Positions 9,371 through 18,123 of a DNA stretch of 64,000 nucleotides are shown in pieces. A program made the translations under genes and the position numbers. Numbering within the stretch: the stretch's first letter is position 1; each line of letters opens with the position of its first letter. The notes below the pieces were generated by a model. It searched no databases and had not been told where the DNA came from. It saw only the letters and a program-made list of their open reading frames with translations. The DNA is from DATBLE01 sp963791425 (lineage in GTDB: Bacteria; Actinomycetota; Thermoleophilia; Gaiellales; Gaiellaceae). The stretch lies in assembly GCA_963791425.1 (NCBI GenBank), contig CAWBSE010000003.1, forward strand, positions 62,001 through 126,000, written 5' to 3'.

Positions 9371-10360
9371 TGGAGGTCTCGCGGGAAGACGGCGCGCCGC
9401 ATCGCGGTGCGCTCGCAACTGCTCGACGGCACGGCGACATCGGTGCTCGACACCGTCCGCCGCCTCGGCTTCCTCCAGATCGACCCGATCTCGTCGGTCG
9501 CGCCGCCGCAGTACCTCGTCCTCTGGAGCAGGCTCGGACAGTACGACCGGGCTGAGCTCGACCGGCTGCTCTGGGAGGAGCGCAAGCTCGTCGAGATCGA
9601 CGCGTTCATCTACCCGGCCGAGGACCTGCCGCTCCTGAAGGCGCGGATGCGCCGCCGCGACCGCCCGCTCGACCTGCGGCTGATCGCGTGGCTGAAAGAG
9701 AACACGGCCTTCCACCGGTACGTGCTGCGCGAGCTCGAGCGCCGCGGACCGCTGCTCTCCCGCGAGATCGCCGATCACGAGCCGTCGGGCCGCGAGGCGC
9801 ATCGCTGGTGGGGCGAGCGGAAGATGGGGCTGATGCTCGGCGTGCTGAACGCGCGCGGCGAGGTGGCGGTCGTGGGCCGTAACGGGAAGCAGCGGGTCTG
9901 GGACATCGCGGAGCGCTGGTACCCGGAGACCGAGAGGGTGCCCTGGGCGGAGGCAAAGCGCGTCTTCGACGAGAAGCGCTTCCGCGCGCTCGGCGTCAAG
10001 CTGGAGAAGGGCCGGTTCGTCGCGCACCCCGACGCCGACGACACCCCGGTGGCGCCCGCGCGCACGACCTTCCTCTCTCCGTTCGACCGCCTCGTCCACG
10101 ACCGCACCCGGGCGGAGGCGCTCTGGGATTTCTACTACCGCCTCGAGATGTACGTCCCGGCCGCGAAGCGGGAGTACGGCTACTACGTCCTGCCGATCCT
10201 GCGCGGTGACCGGGTCGTCGGCCGGATCGAGCCGGTGCACGACCGCAAGGCCGGCGTCCTCCGGGTGAACGGCGTGTGGTGGGAGCAGGGCGTGCGGCCG
10301 GCCTCGCTCGACAGACCGCTGCGCTCGCTCGCCCGGTGGCTCGGAGCTACCATCGCGTGA
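9367..10360 (+). CDS. YcaQ-like winged-helix protein (copy 2), frame broken near the start
   Basis: Paralogue of the preceding gene: FLQIDPISSVAPPQYLVLW, HRWWGERKMG, FLSPFDRLVHDR and YGYYVLPILRGDRVVGRIEP correspond to the same motifs. The ATG at 9367 overlaps the upstream stop. The first five codons are out of frame with the rest, and ignoring one base at about 9382 gives KTARRIAVRSQLLDG. The last base of its TGA is the first base of the next ATG. Confidence 0.82.
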
Positions 10361-11493
10361 TGGACTTCGAGACGCGCGCGATCCACGAGGGGCAAGAGCC
10401 GGATCCGGCGACCGGCGCGGTCACCGTCCCGATCTACCAGACTTCCACGTACGTCCAGGAGGCGGTCGGCGAGCACAAGGGCTACGACTACTCGCGCACC
10501 GCGAATCCCACGCGCCGCGCGCTGGAGACCTGTCTCGCGTCGCTGGAGAGCGCCGAGTACGGCTTCGGATTCTCGTCGGGCATGGGCGCGACCACGACGA
10601 TCATGCACCTCGTCTCGCCCGGCGACCGGATCGTCGCCGTCAACGACGTCTACGGCGGCACCTACCGCCTGTTCTCGAAGGTCTACGGGCCGAAGGGCTA
10701 CGAGTTCGAGTTCGCCTCGCACGACGGCGTCGCCGCCGCGATCGACGAGCGCACGCGCCTCGTCTGGCTCGAGACACCGACCAACCCGCTGCTGAACATC
10801 GTCGACATCCGCGCCGTCGCCGAAGCCGCGCATGCGGTCGGCGCCGTGGTCTGCGTCGACAACACGTTCGCGACGCCCTATCTCCAGCGCCCGCTCGAGC
10901 TGGGCGCGGACATCGTCCACCACTCGACCACGAAGTACCTCGGCGGCCATTCCGACCTGGTCGGCGGCTTCGCCGGGACGAACGACCCGACGGTCGCCGA
11001 GCGGCTGGCGTTCCTCCAGAACTCGCTCGGCGCGGTGCCCGGGCCGTTCGACTCGTGGCTCGTGCTGCGCGGCCTGAAGACGCTCGCGCTCCGGATGGAA
11101 CGCCACTGCCAGAACGCCGCCGCCGTCGCCGAGTTCCTCCTCGACCGGCCGGAGGTCGAGCAGGTGCTCTACCCCGGCCTGCCCGACCACCCGGGTCACG
11201 AGATCGCCGCCCGGCAGATGTCCGGCTTCGGCGGGATGGTCTCGTTCCTCGCGCCGAGCGTCGAGGACGCGACCGCGCTCGTCGCCCGCACGAAGATCTG
11301 GAAGCTGGCCGAGAGCCTGGGCGGCGTCGAGAGCCTGATCGAGGTGCCGTCGGCGATGACCCACGCGTCGACCGCCGACTCCGGCTTCGCCGCCCCGCCG
11401 AACCTCGTCCGCCTCTCGGTCGGGATCGAGTCGGTCGACGACCTCGTCGCCGACCTCGAAGCGGCGCTCGTCCGCTCGGCCGCGACGGCGTAG
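10360..11493 (+). CDS. metB: Cystathionine gamma-synthase/gamma-lyase (Cys/Met PLP enzyme)
   Basis: Cys/Met-metabolism PLP enzyme, 377 aa. YDYSRTANPTRRALE and SSGMGATTTIMHL are the classic N-terminal motifs; the PLP lysine is in HSTTKYLGGHSDLVGG (about residue 192). The C-terminal ESLGGVESLIEVPSAMTH segment is typical. Sequence alone does not separate synthase (CGS) from lyase (CGL); with cbs upstream, a lyase role completing homocysteine-to-cysteine conversion is attractive. Overlaps the previous stop by one base. Confidence 0.9.
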   Translation: MDFETRAIHEGQEPDPATGAVTVPIYQTSTYVQEAVGEHKGYDYSRTANPTRRALETCLASLESAEYGFGFSSGMGATTTIMHLVSPGDRIVAVNDVYGGTYRLFSKVYGPKGYEFEFASHDGVAAAIDERTRLVWLETPTNPLLNIVDIRAVAEAAHAVGAVVCVDNTFATPYLQRPLELGADIVHHSTTKYLGGHSDLVGGFAGTNDPTVAERLAFLQNSLGAVPGPFDSWLVLRGLKTLALRMERHCQNAAAVAEFLLDRPEVEQVLYPGLPDHPGHEIAARQMSGFGGMVSFLAPSVEDATALVARTKIWKLAESLGGVESLIEVPSAMTHASTADSGFAAPPNLVRLSVGIESVDDLVADLEAALVRSAATA

Positions 11494-11514
11494 GCCCTGC
11501 ATAAGATCGAGGTC

Positions 11515-12381
11515 GTGGCCCAGCCCGACCTGATCGACCTCCACCACCAGGCGACCGACCGGATCGTCGGCATCTACCTGCTCGAGACCGACGACGGGCT
11601 CGCGCTGCACGACTGCGGGCCGACGACCTGCCTGCCGGTCCTCAAGGCCGCGCTCGCCGACCGCGGGCTCGCGCTCACCGACCTTCGCCACCTGCTGCTC
11701 TCCCACATTCACCTCGACCACGCGGGCGCCGCCGGGACGCTGGTCAGGGAGCACCCCGGGCTGCGCGTGCACGTGTCGGAGGTCGGCGCGCCGCACGTGG
11801 TCGACCCGTCGCGGCTGGAGGCGAGCGCGCGGCGGCTCTACGGCGACGCGTTCGACCCGCTCTGGGGCGAGCTCGCACCCGTGCCGGCCGAGAACCTCGA
11901 GGTCGTCGGCGACCGCGTCGTCGGCCTCGAGTGCTTCCCGTCGCCCGGCCACGCCGCGCACCACGTCTGCTACCTCCACGCCGACGGGACGCTCTACGCC
12001 GGCGACGCCGCCGGGGTGCGCATCCAGCCGTCGCCGATCGCACTGCCGGTGTGCCCGCCGCCGGAGGTCGACGTCGAGGGCTGGTTCAGGACGTTCGACG
12101 AGATCGAGCGACGGCAGCCCGAACGGATCGCGCTCGTCCACTTCGGGGTCACCGACGCTCCCGCGGAGCACATCGCGAGCCTCCGGGAGCATCTCGCCTC
12201 CTGGGCCGAACGCGGCCGCGAGGGCCTCGACCAGGAAGCCTGGGTCGCCGCGGCCCGCCACGACCTCGAGGCGGCGGTCGGCGAGGACGAGGCCGACCAC
12301 TGGGAGCGCGCCGGCCCGCTCTGGCAGTCCTATCTCGGGATGAAGCGGTACTGGGACAAGCAGGCTCAGGCGGCCGGCTAG
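11515..12381 (+). CDS. MBL-fold metallohydrolase
   Basis: Metallo-beta-lactamase-fold hydrolase, 288 aa, GTG start. The metal motif HxHxDH is seen in LLLSHIHLDHAGAAG; FPSPGHAAHHVCY supplies the third-motif His, LYAGDAAG the bridging Asp and ALVHFGVTDAP the last His. Substrate unknown. The C-terminal helical part suggests a dedicated subfamily rather than glyoxalase II. Confidence 0.85.
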   Translation: MAQPDLIDLHHQATDRIVGIYLLETDDGLALHDCGPTTCLPVLKAALADRGLALTDLRHLLLSHIHLDHAGAAGTLVREHPGLRVHVSEVGAPHVVDPSRLEASARRLYGDAFDPLWGELAPVPAENLEVVGDRVVGLECFPSPGHAAHHVCYLHADGTLYAGDAAGVRIQPSPIALPVCPPPEVDVEGWFRTFDEIERRQPERIALVHFGVTDAPAEHIASLREHLASWAERGREGLDQEAWVAAARHDLEAAVGEDEADHWERAGPLWQSYLGMKRYWDKQAQAAG

Positions 12382-13572
12382 GCCCGCTCGTCCACCGCCA
12401 GTTCCGGCTGCTGTTCGCGAGCCGGGCGGTGTCCGTGCTCGGAAACGCGATGGCGCCGGTCGCCCTCGCGTTCGCGGTGCTGGACCTGACCGGCTCGCGC
12501 TCCGATCTCGGCTTCGTCCTCGCGGCGCGGACGGTGCCGCAGGTCGTCTTCATCCTCATCGGCGGGGTGATCGCCGACCGGCTCCCGAGGAACGCCGTCA
12601 TGGTCGGGTCGAACGTCGCCAGCATGGCGACGCAGGGAACGCTCGCCGCGCTCCTGCTCACCGGGCGCGCAGAGCTCTGGATGCTGATCGCGATCGCCGC
12701 GCTGAACGGCGTGGTGTCGGCGTTCTACTTCCCGGCGTCGCAGGGGATCGTCCCGCAGACCGTCCCCGTGAGCCTGATCCAGCAGGCGAATGCGCTGCTC
12801 CGGCTGGCGATCAACAGCATGAACGTGTTCGGCGCCGCGATCGGCGGCATCATCGTCGCCGCGACGAGCCCCGGGTGGGCGATCGCGGTCGATGCCGCCA
12901 CGTTCGGGCTCGGCGCGGTGTTCACGGCGTTGATGCACCTCGCGCCCGTCGTCCGCGAGCAGTCGGCGAACTTCCTCCGCGAACTCCATGAAGGCTGGCA
13001 GGCGTTCCGCTCGCGCACGTGGCTCTGGTCGATCGTCCTCCAGTTCTCGGTCGTCAACGCCGCCTTCTCGGGGGCGCTGCTCGTGCTCGGCCCGGTTCAG
13101 TCCAAGCTGCACTTCGGCGGCGCCGGCGCGTGGGGCGCGGTGCTCGCGTCGGAGTCGGCCGGCCTGATCTGCGGCGGCCTGCTGATGCTCCAGCTTCCGT
13201 CCGCAGCGGATGCTGCTCGTGGCGACGTTCTCGGTGCTCCCGCTCGCGATTCCGCTCGTCCTCCTCGGCCGGCCGGCGGCTGCGGCGGTGGTCGCCCTCG
13301 GAGCGTTCGTCGCCGGCTTCGGGCTCGAGATCTTCGCGGTCTGCTGGGACACGACGATGCAGCAGCAGATCCCCGGCGAGATGCTCTCCCGCGTCTACGC
13401 CTACGACATGCTCGGCTCGATCGCGCTCGTCCCGGTCGGGCTCGCGGTGATCGGCCCGGTCGCCGACGCGATCGGCACACAGGAGACGCTCTACGGCGCC
13501 GCGGCGCTGATCGTGCTGGCGACGCTGCCGGTGTTCGCCGTGCGCGACGTCAGGGAGTTGCGAAGGACGTGA
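12382..13572 (+). CDS. MFS transporter, frame broken, start unclear
   Basis: Major facilitator superfamily efflux-type transporter. The N-terminal HRQFRLLFASRAVSVLG and GGVIADRLPRNAVM are typical of the MFS_3 (enterobactin-exporter-like) group, with about ten to twelve hydrophobic segments. The frame changes near 13197 (one extra C), after which the protein continues MLLVATFSVLPLAIPLVLL to the stop. No ATG, GTG or TTG lies upstream of the conserved N-terminus in frame; the first is GTG at 12429, which would lose part of helix 1. The end overlaps the convergent glutaredoxin gene. Confidence 0.8.
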
Positions 13573-13927
13573 CCGCGAGCGTCTTCTCCTCGCGGTGGTC
13601 ACGGTAGCCCGCGCCGAGCTTCTCCTCCAGCGTGCGCTCCAGGTCACCGGTCGCCTCGAGCTCCTCGACGATGTCGGCGCCGCCGATCAGCTCGCCGCGC
13701 ACGAACACCTGCGGGATCGTCGGCCAGCCGGACTGTGCCGAGAGCTCCTGGCGAATTGCCGGGTCGGGCAACACGTCGACCGCCGTGACCGGAGCGCCTG
13801 CGCGCCGAAGCGCCTCGAGCGCCCGCATCGAGTTGCCGCACATCGCCATCTGCGGCGTCCCCTTCATGAACAGGGCAACGTCTTCTTCCTCGATCACCTG
13901 CTTGATGTTGGCGCTCAGGTCGCTCAT
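13550..13927 (-). CDS. grxD: Monothiol glutaredoxin (Grx4 type)
   Basis: Grx4-like monothiol glutaredoxin, expected to bind or transfer a [2Fe-2S] cluster together with BolA. FMKGTPQMAMCGNS carries the single cysteine (about residue 30), then VDVLPDPAIRQEL, WPTIPQVFVRGELIGGADI and the C-terminal glycine region. The canonical CGFS is CGNS here. Starts at 13927 inside the bolA stop (4-bp overlap), so the two form a coupled bolA-grx unit. Confidence 0.9.
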   Translation of the reverse strand: MSDLSANIKQVIEEEDVALFMKGTPQMAMCGNSMRALEALRRAGAPVTAVDVLPDPAIRQELSAQSGWPTIPQVFVRGELIGGADIVEELEATGDLERTLEEKLGAGYRDHREEKTLAVTSFATP

Positions 13928-14157
13928 GCAGTCCCCCTCGTTTTGATCCGCAGTTCGTGGATTGTGCCGTCGGCGAGCGGCGCCGCGAGCGCCTCGTTGA
14001 CGAGCCGGTGCTGGTCGATCAGCGGCAGGCCGTCGAACCGCGCGCTTGCCACCGTCACCTGGAAGTGGTCGCCCCCGCCCGTGCGGTCCTGCACGTCCAG
14101 CTCGGTGGCGTCCGGGAAGGCCTCGGTGAGCAGGGCACGGAGCGACTCGGTTGCCAT
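13924..14157 (-). CDS. bolA: BolA family protein
   Basis: 77-aa BolA-like protein: ATELDVQDRTGGGDHFQVTV and LIDQHRLVNEALAAPL show the class II KH-like BolA pattern, with the conserved His in QHRLVNEAL. BolA proteins partner with monothiol glutaredoxins in Fe-S handling, and here the glutaredoxin gene overlaps the 3' end. The next gene on this strand starts more than 1 kb upstream. Confidence 0.9.
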   Translation of the reverse strand: MATESLRALLTEAFPDATELDVQDRTGGGDHFQVTVASARFDGLPLIDQHRLVNEALAAPLADGTIHELRIKTRGTA

Positions 14158-14166
14158 ACCGCCACT

Positions 14167-15219
14167 CTAGATGGTCGGGTCAGGCCAGAGAACCGAGCGA
14201 AACGCGCGCAGGTAGTCGCCGACCATCCGCTCCGGCGAGAAGTGCTCCTGCGCGTAGCGGACGAGCTCGAACGGATCGAGCTTGTCGGCCTCCTCGATCG
14301 CGCCGGCCATCTGCCGGTAGTCGTCGACGATGATCCCGCTCCGCCCGTGCTCGATCACCTCGGGGACGGCGCCCCAGCGGGTGGCGATCACCGGTGTCCC
14401 GCACGCCATCGACTCGATCATCACCAGGCCGAAGGGCTCCTCCCACTCGATCGGGAAGAGCGTCGCCCGCGCGTTCTGGAGCAGCTCGACTTTCTCGCCG
14501 TGGGTGACCTCGCCGAGGTACTCGATCTGGTCGGAGAGGTGGGGCGCGATGAACTCGTCGAAGTACTGCTGCTCGAGCAGCTCGCGCTTCTTGCCGGCGA
14601 TCTTCAGCGGCAGGCCTGCGGTGACGGCGACGTCGACGGCGCGGTGGCACCCCTTGTCCGGGCTCATCCGGCCGAGGAACAGCAGGTAGTCGCCGCGATG
14701 CGGGTGCACCGGGTACAGCGAGAAGTCGAGCGCGTTCGGGCAGTTCGCCACCCAGGGGAAGTCGGGCTTCGGCTTCCGCTGGTTCATCGAGATCGAGATG
14801 AACCCGAGGCGGGGAGCGACCTCGGCGATCTGCTCGTAGATCTCGCCGCCCTCGCCGTCGAGCGGGCCGTGGATCGTGTGCAGCACGGGCTTCTCGATCA
14901 GGCCGCCGATCGCCGCCGCCGGCAGCCCGGAGTGCTCGCTGATCACGTCGAACTCGTCGGCGCGCGCATAGGCGGCCAGGCAGTGCTGGAGCTCGGGGAG
15001 CGACTGGCCGATCCGCGCGCTCGGCGCGACCGGGAACACCGCCGAGAGCTTCGCCTTCGTGTGCGAGTCGCCTGATGCGAAGAGGGTGACGTCGTGCCCG
15101 GCGGCGACGAGGCCGTCAGCGAGCAGCCAGACCACCCACTCGATCCCGCCGTACCCGGTGGGCGGCACCGGGAACCACACCGGGCTGATCACCGCGATGC
15201 GCAGGCGATCTCCGTTCAT
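14167..15219 (-). CDS. Glycosyltransferase family 4
   Basis: GT-B retaining glycosyltransferase, 350 aa. N-terminal VWFPVPPTGYGGIEWVV is the acceptor-domain loop typical of this GT4 group. The donor domain has LLFLGRMSPDKGCHRAVDV and the E-x7-E region in EWEEPFGLVMIESMACGTP. Start ATG at 15219 overlaps the stop of the debranching-type gene (ATGA). With that neighbour it probably acts in storage or capsular alpha-glucan or glycoside metabolism; the sugar donor is unknown. Confidence 0.87.
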   Translation of the reverse strand: MNGDRLRIAVISPVWFPVPPTGYGGIEWVVWLLADGLVAAGHDVTLFASGDSHTKAKLSAVFPVAPSARIGQSLPELQHCLAAYARADEFDVISEHSGLPAAAIGGLIEKPVLHTIHGPLDGEGGEIYEQIAEVAPRLGFISISMNQRKPKPDFPWVANCPNALDFSLYPVHPHRGDYLLFLGRMSPDKGCHRAVDVAVTAGLPLKIAGKKRELLEQQYFDEFIAPHLSDQIEYLGEVTHGEKVELLQNARATLFPIEWEEPFGLVMIESMACGTPVIATRWGAVPEVIEHGRSGIIVDDYRQMAGAIEEADKLDPFELVRYAQEHFSPERMVGDYLRAFRSVLWPDPTI

Positions 15220-17282
15220 TGCGCGTCCACCCGCACGATGCCGTGCTCGACGACGACGTCCCAGCAGCGGCCGAACACCGGGACGCCCCGGAGCCGGAGC
15301 GACCCGGCCCACTCGGGCAGCGGATCGGTCAGCGTCGTGCGGAGGCTCTGGCTCGCGCCGTCCGGCTCGAGGCCGAGGAGCACCTGCAGGAGCAGCACGG
15401 GCGTCCCCGCCGCCCACGCCTGCGGACGCGCGGCGGTGGGATACGCGATCGGGAACGGGGTCGTGCCGCGCGGGAGGCCGGCGAAGACCTCGGGCAGCTC
15501 GAAGTCGAAGAACGCCGCCGCCTCCATCATCCGCTCGACGATCAGCAGCGCCTCGTCGCGGCGCCCGTAGCGCGCCAGCCCGGCGGCGATCAGGGAATTG
15601 TCGTGGGGCCAGACCGTGCCGTTGTGGTACGAGAGCGGGCTGTAGCCGCGGTCGTCGGTCGACATCGTCCGGACGCCCCACCCCGACCAGAGCGGCTCGT
15701 CCATCAGGGCGGCCACGACCTGGTCGACACGTGCGTCGGGGACGATCCCGCTCCACAGCAGGTGGCCGATGTTCGAGCACAGCGAGTCGACGCGCTGCTT
15801 CTCTCCGTCGAGTGCGAGTGCGTAGTAGCCGCCGCGCTCCTCGACCCAGTACGCCTCGTCGAACCGGGCCTGCAGGGCCGCCGCCTCTCCGTCGAGCCGG
15901 TCGGCGAGCGCCGCATCGCCCCAAGCATCGCGCGCGACCTCGGCCAGGCGCCGCTTCGCGTCGTACACGTACCCCTGCACCTCGCACGGTGCGATCGGCC
16001 CGGCGGCGATCGTCCCGTCGGTGAAGCGCTGTGAGTCGCCGGAGTCTTTCCAGGACTGGTTCTCGAGCCCGCGCTCGGTGCGGCGCTCGTACTCGACGAA
16101 CCCGTCGCCGTCGCGGTCGCCGTGCTCGTCGATCCAGGCGAGCGCGCGCAGCGCCGGCTCGCGCAGCCGGCCGACCACCTCGGCGTCGCCCGTCCAGCGC
16201 CAGACCTCCGACAGCAGGACGAGGTAGAGCGGCGTCGCGTCGGCCGTGCCGTAGTAGCGGTGGAACCAGACCTTCGCCGCCTTGCCGTGGCGGACCTCGT
16301 GGACGATCTTGCCCGGCTCGGCGTCGATCGTCGGATCGTCCTCGGTCGCCTGCAGCTCCGCGAGCACCTCGAGCGCGCCGCACGCGAGCTCCGGCCCGAA
16401 CAGGAGCGTCTGGTACGAGGTGATCAGCGTGTCGCGGCCGAAGACGGTCATGAACCACGGCATGCCGGCGGCCGGAAGGCGGGCGAGCCCCTCGTTGCCG
16501 CCGCGCATGCGCAGCGACGCGAGGTCGGAGACCGACCGCGCGAACGTGTGCTCCAGCGCGTCCCAGCTGCCGGTCAGCTGCGGGACGTGGAGCTGCCAGG
16601 CGGAGAGCGACGCCTGGACGTGGGCGAGCTCCTCGCCGAAGTGGCCGGCGGTGATCGGCCGCGCCTCCTTCCGGCGCTCGCCCGGGTTCGGGACGACGTC
16701 GGTGGTCACCTCCCAGCACGCGCGTGGCGCCAACTCGATCCGGTAGCGCATCGTCCCGCCGTCGACCTCGCCCGCCTTCGAGAAGGCGACCTGGGTGCGT
16801 GACCCGTTGCCGGGGTCGTCCATCACGAACTGGACGTGCTCCGCGTCGAACACCGCGGGCGCAGGGGTCGGGAGCGGCTTCGCCCGCAGCGGGTCGCCGA
16901 GCGCGAAGTCGTGCTCCTTGACCGCGAAGATGTCCGCGAAGTCGCTCGCCACCTGCAACGCGAGCTCGAACGTCACGGGCTCGGTGGTGACATTCTCGAC
17001 CACGATCCGCTCCTGCATCGCGTCGGAGACGAACCGCTCGCGGATGATCGCGACCGAGTCCTGGGCCAGCCCGTCGACCGGGGCGTTGCGAAGGTAGAAC
17101 GCGGCCGAGAAGTAATCGACCTTGCCGGATGAGAGCAGCAGCGGCGCCTTGCCGTTCACGGTCAGCCGCAGGAGCGAGAGAAACCGCGTGTCGCGGGCGA
17201 AGAAGCCGCCCGTCTGCTCGGAGATGTCACCGCGCTCGTCGCAGATGCAGAACGTCGAGCCCTCGAGGATCGTGAGCGCCAC
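15216..17282 (-). CDS. Glycogen debranching-type amylo-alpha-1,6-glucosidase
   Basis: 688 aa. The N-terminal domain (residues 1 to about 210) starts LEGSTFCICDERGDI and contains GFFARDTRFLSLLRL, as in glycogen-debranching N-terminal domains. The C-terminal part is an (alpha/alpha)6 GH63/GH133-like catalytic domain with GMPWFMTVFGRDTLITSYQ, WFHRYYGTADATPLYLVLL and YSPLSYHNGTVWPHDNSLI. GTG start directly abuts the upstream SDR stop, and the stop overlaps the GT4 start. Acts on alpha-glucans by family inference. Confidence 0.88.
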   Translation of the reverse strand: MALTILEGSTFCICDERGDISEQTGGFFARDTRFLSLLRLTVNGKAPLLLSSGKVDYFSAAFYLRNAPVDGLAQDSVAIIRERFVSDAMQERIVVENVTTEPVTFELALQVASDFADIFAVKEHDFALGDPLRAKPLPTPAPAVFDAEHVQFVMDDPGNGSRTQVAFSKAGEVDGGTMRYRIELAPRACWEVTTDVVPNPGERRKEARPITAGHFGEELAHVQASLSAWQLHVPQLTGSWDALEHTFARSVSDLASLRMRGGNEGLARLPAAGMPWFMTVFGRDTLITSYQTLLFGPELACGALEVLAELQATEDDPTIDAEPGKIVHEVRHGKAAKVWFHRYYGTADATPLYLVLLSEVWRWTGDAEVVGRLREPALRALAWIDEHGDRDGDGFVEYERRTERGLENQSWKDSGDSQRFTDGTIAAGPIAPCEVQGYVYDAKRRLAEVARDAWGDAALADRLDGEAAALQARFDEAYWVEERGGYYALALDGEKQRVDSLCSNIGHLLWSGIVPDARVDQVVAALMDEPLWSGWGVRTMSTDDRGYSPLSYHNGTVWPHDNSLIAAGLARYGRRDEALLIVERMMEAAAFFDFELPEVFAGLPRGTTPFPIAYPTAARPQAWAAGTPVLLLQVLLGLEPDGASQSLRTTLTDPLPEWAGSLRLRGVPVFGRCWDVVVEHGIVRVDAQ

Positions 17283-18023
17283 TTACTGCGTGCGCAGGAT
17301 GCGCCCTCCGCTGCTCTGGGCCAGCGCCTTGACGACGATCTCGTCGACATTCACGTGGAGCGGGCGCGTGAGCGCGAAGAGGACGCAGTCGGCGATGTCC
17401 TCGGCAGTGAGCGGATCGACGCCCTGGTAGACCGCGGCCGCCTTCTCCTCGTCGCCCTTGAAACGGACGAGCGAGAACTCGGTGCCGCCCGCGAGCCCGG
17501 GCGCGAGATCGGTCAGGCGGATCGGCCGGCCGAGCAGGTCCTCGCGCAGCCCGGCGCTGAACATCGATACCGCCGCCTTGACGGCGCAGTAGACGGCGGC
17601 GTTCTCGTACGCCTGCTTCCCGGCGATCGAGTCCATGTTGACGATGTGCCCACCGTCGCGGATGTGCGGAAGGCAGAGGCGCGTCATCCGGATCAGGCCG
17701 CGGACGTTCGCCTCGATCATCCACTCCTCGTCCTCCTCGGTCGACTCCGAGAACGGGTAGCGGCCGATCGCGCCGCCGGCGTTGTTGATCAGGATGTCGA
17801 GGCCGCCGAGCGCCTCGACCGCCGCCGCGACGAACGCCTCGGAGCTGGCCGGGTCGGTGACGTCGAGCGCGTGGGTGAAATCGCCCTCGAGCAGCTCGAC
17901 GCGCCGGGCGCCGACGGCGACCTTCACCCCGGCGTCCTGGAGCGCTGCGGCGATCACCTTGCCGAAGCCGCTGGAGGCGCCGGTGACGATCGCGGTCTTG
18001 CCCTCGAGGGAGATGGCAGGCAT
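17283..18023 (-). CDS. SDR-family oxidoreductase
   Basis: Classical short-chain dehydrogenase, 246 aa. Cofactor motif TGASSGFGKVIAA, NNAGG, and active-site residues in GHIVNMDSIAGKQAYENAA followed by YCAVKAA (YxxxK). The GARRVELLEG region suggests NADP preference. C-terminal TRPLHVNVDEIVVKALAQ resembles the YdfG/serine-dehydrogenase subgroup. First gene of the SDR-debranching-GT4 run. Confidence 0.88.
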   Translation of the reverse strand: MPAISLEGKTAIVTGASSGFGKVIAAALQDAGVKVAVGARRVELLEGDFTHALDVTDPASSEAFVAAAVEALGGLDILINNAGGAIGRYPFSESTEEDEEWMIEANVRGLIRMTRLCLPHIRDGGHIVNMDSIAGKQAYENAAVYCAVKAAVSMFSAGLREDLLGRPIRLTDLAPGLAGGTEFSLVRFKGDEEKAAAVYQGVDPLTAEDIADCVLFALTRPLHVNVDEIVVKALAQSSGGRILRTQ

Positions 18024-18123
18024 CGCCCGGAATCTACCGACGTCGGGCCGAATTCGACGAGATAGGCCGTTCGGCCCATTGCGGTGACAGCCTCGCCCTT
18101 CGACAATCGCGGCGGGAGAGAAC

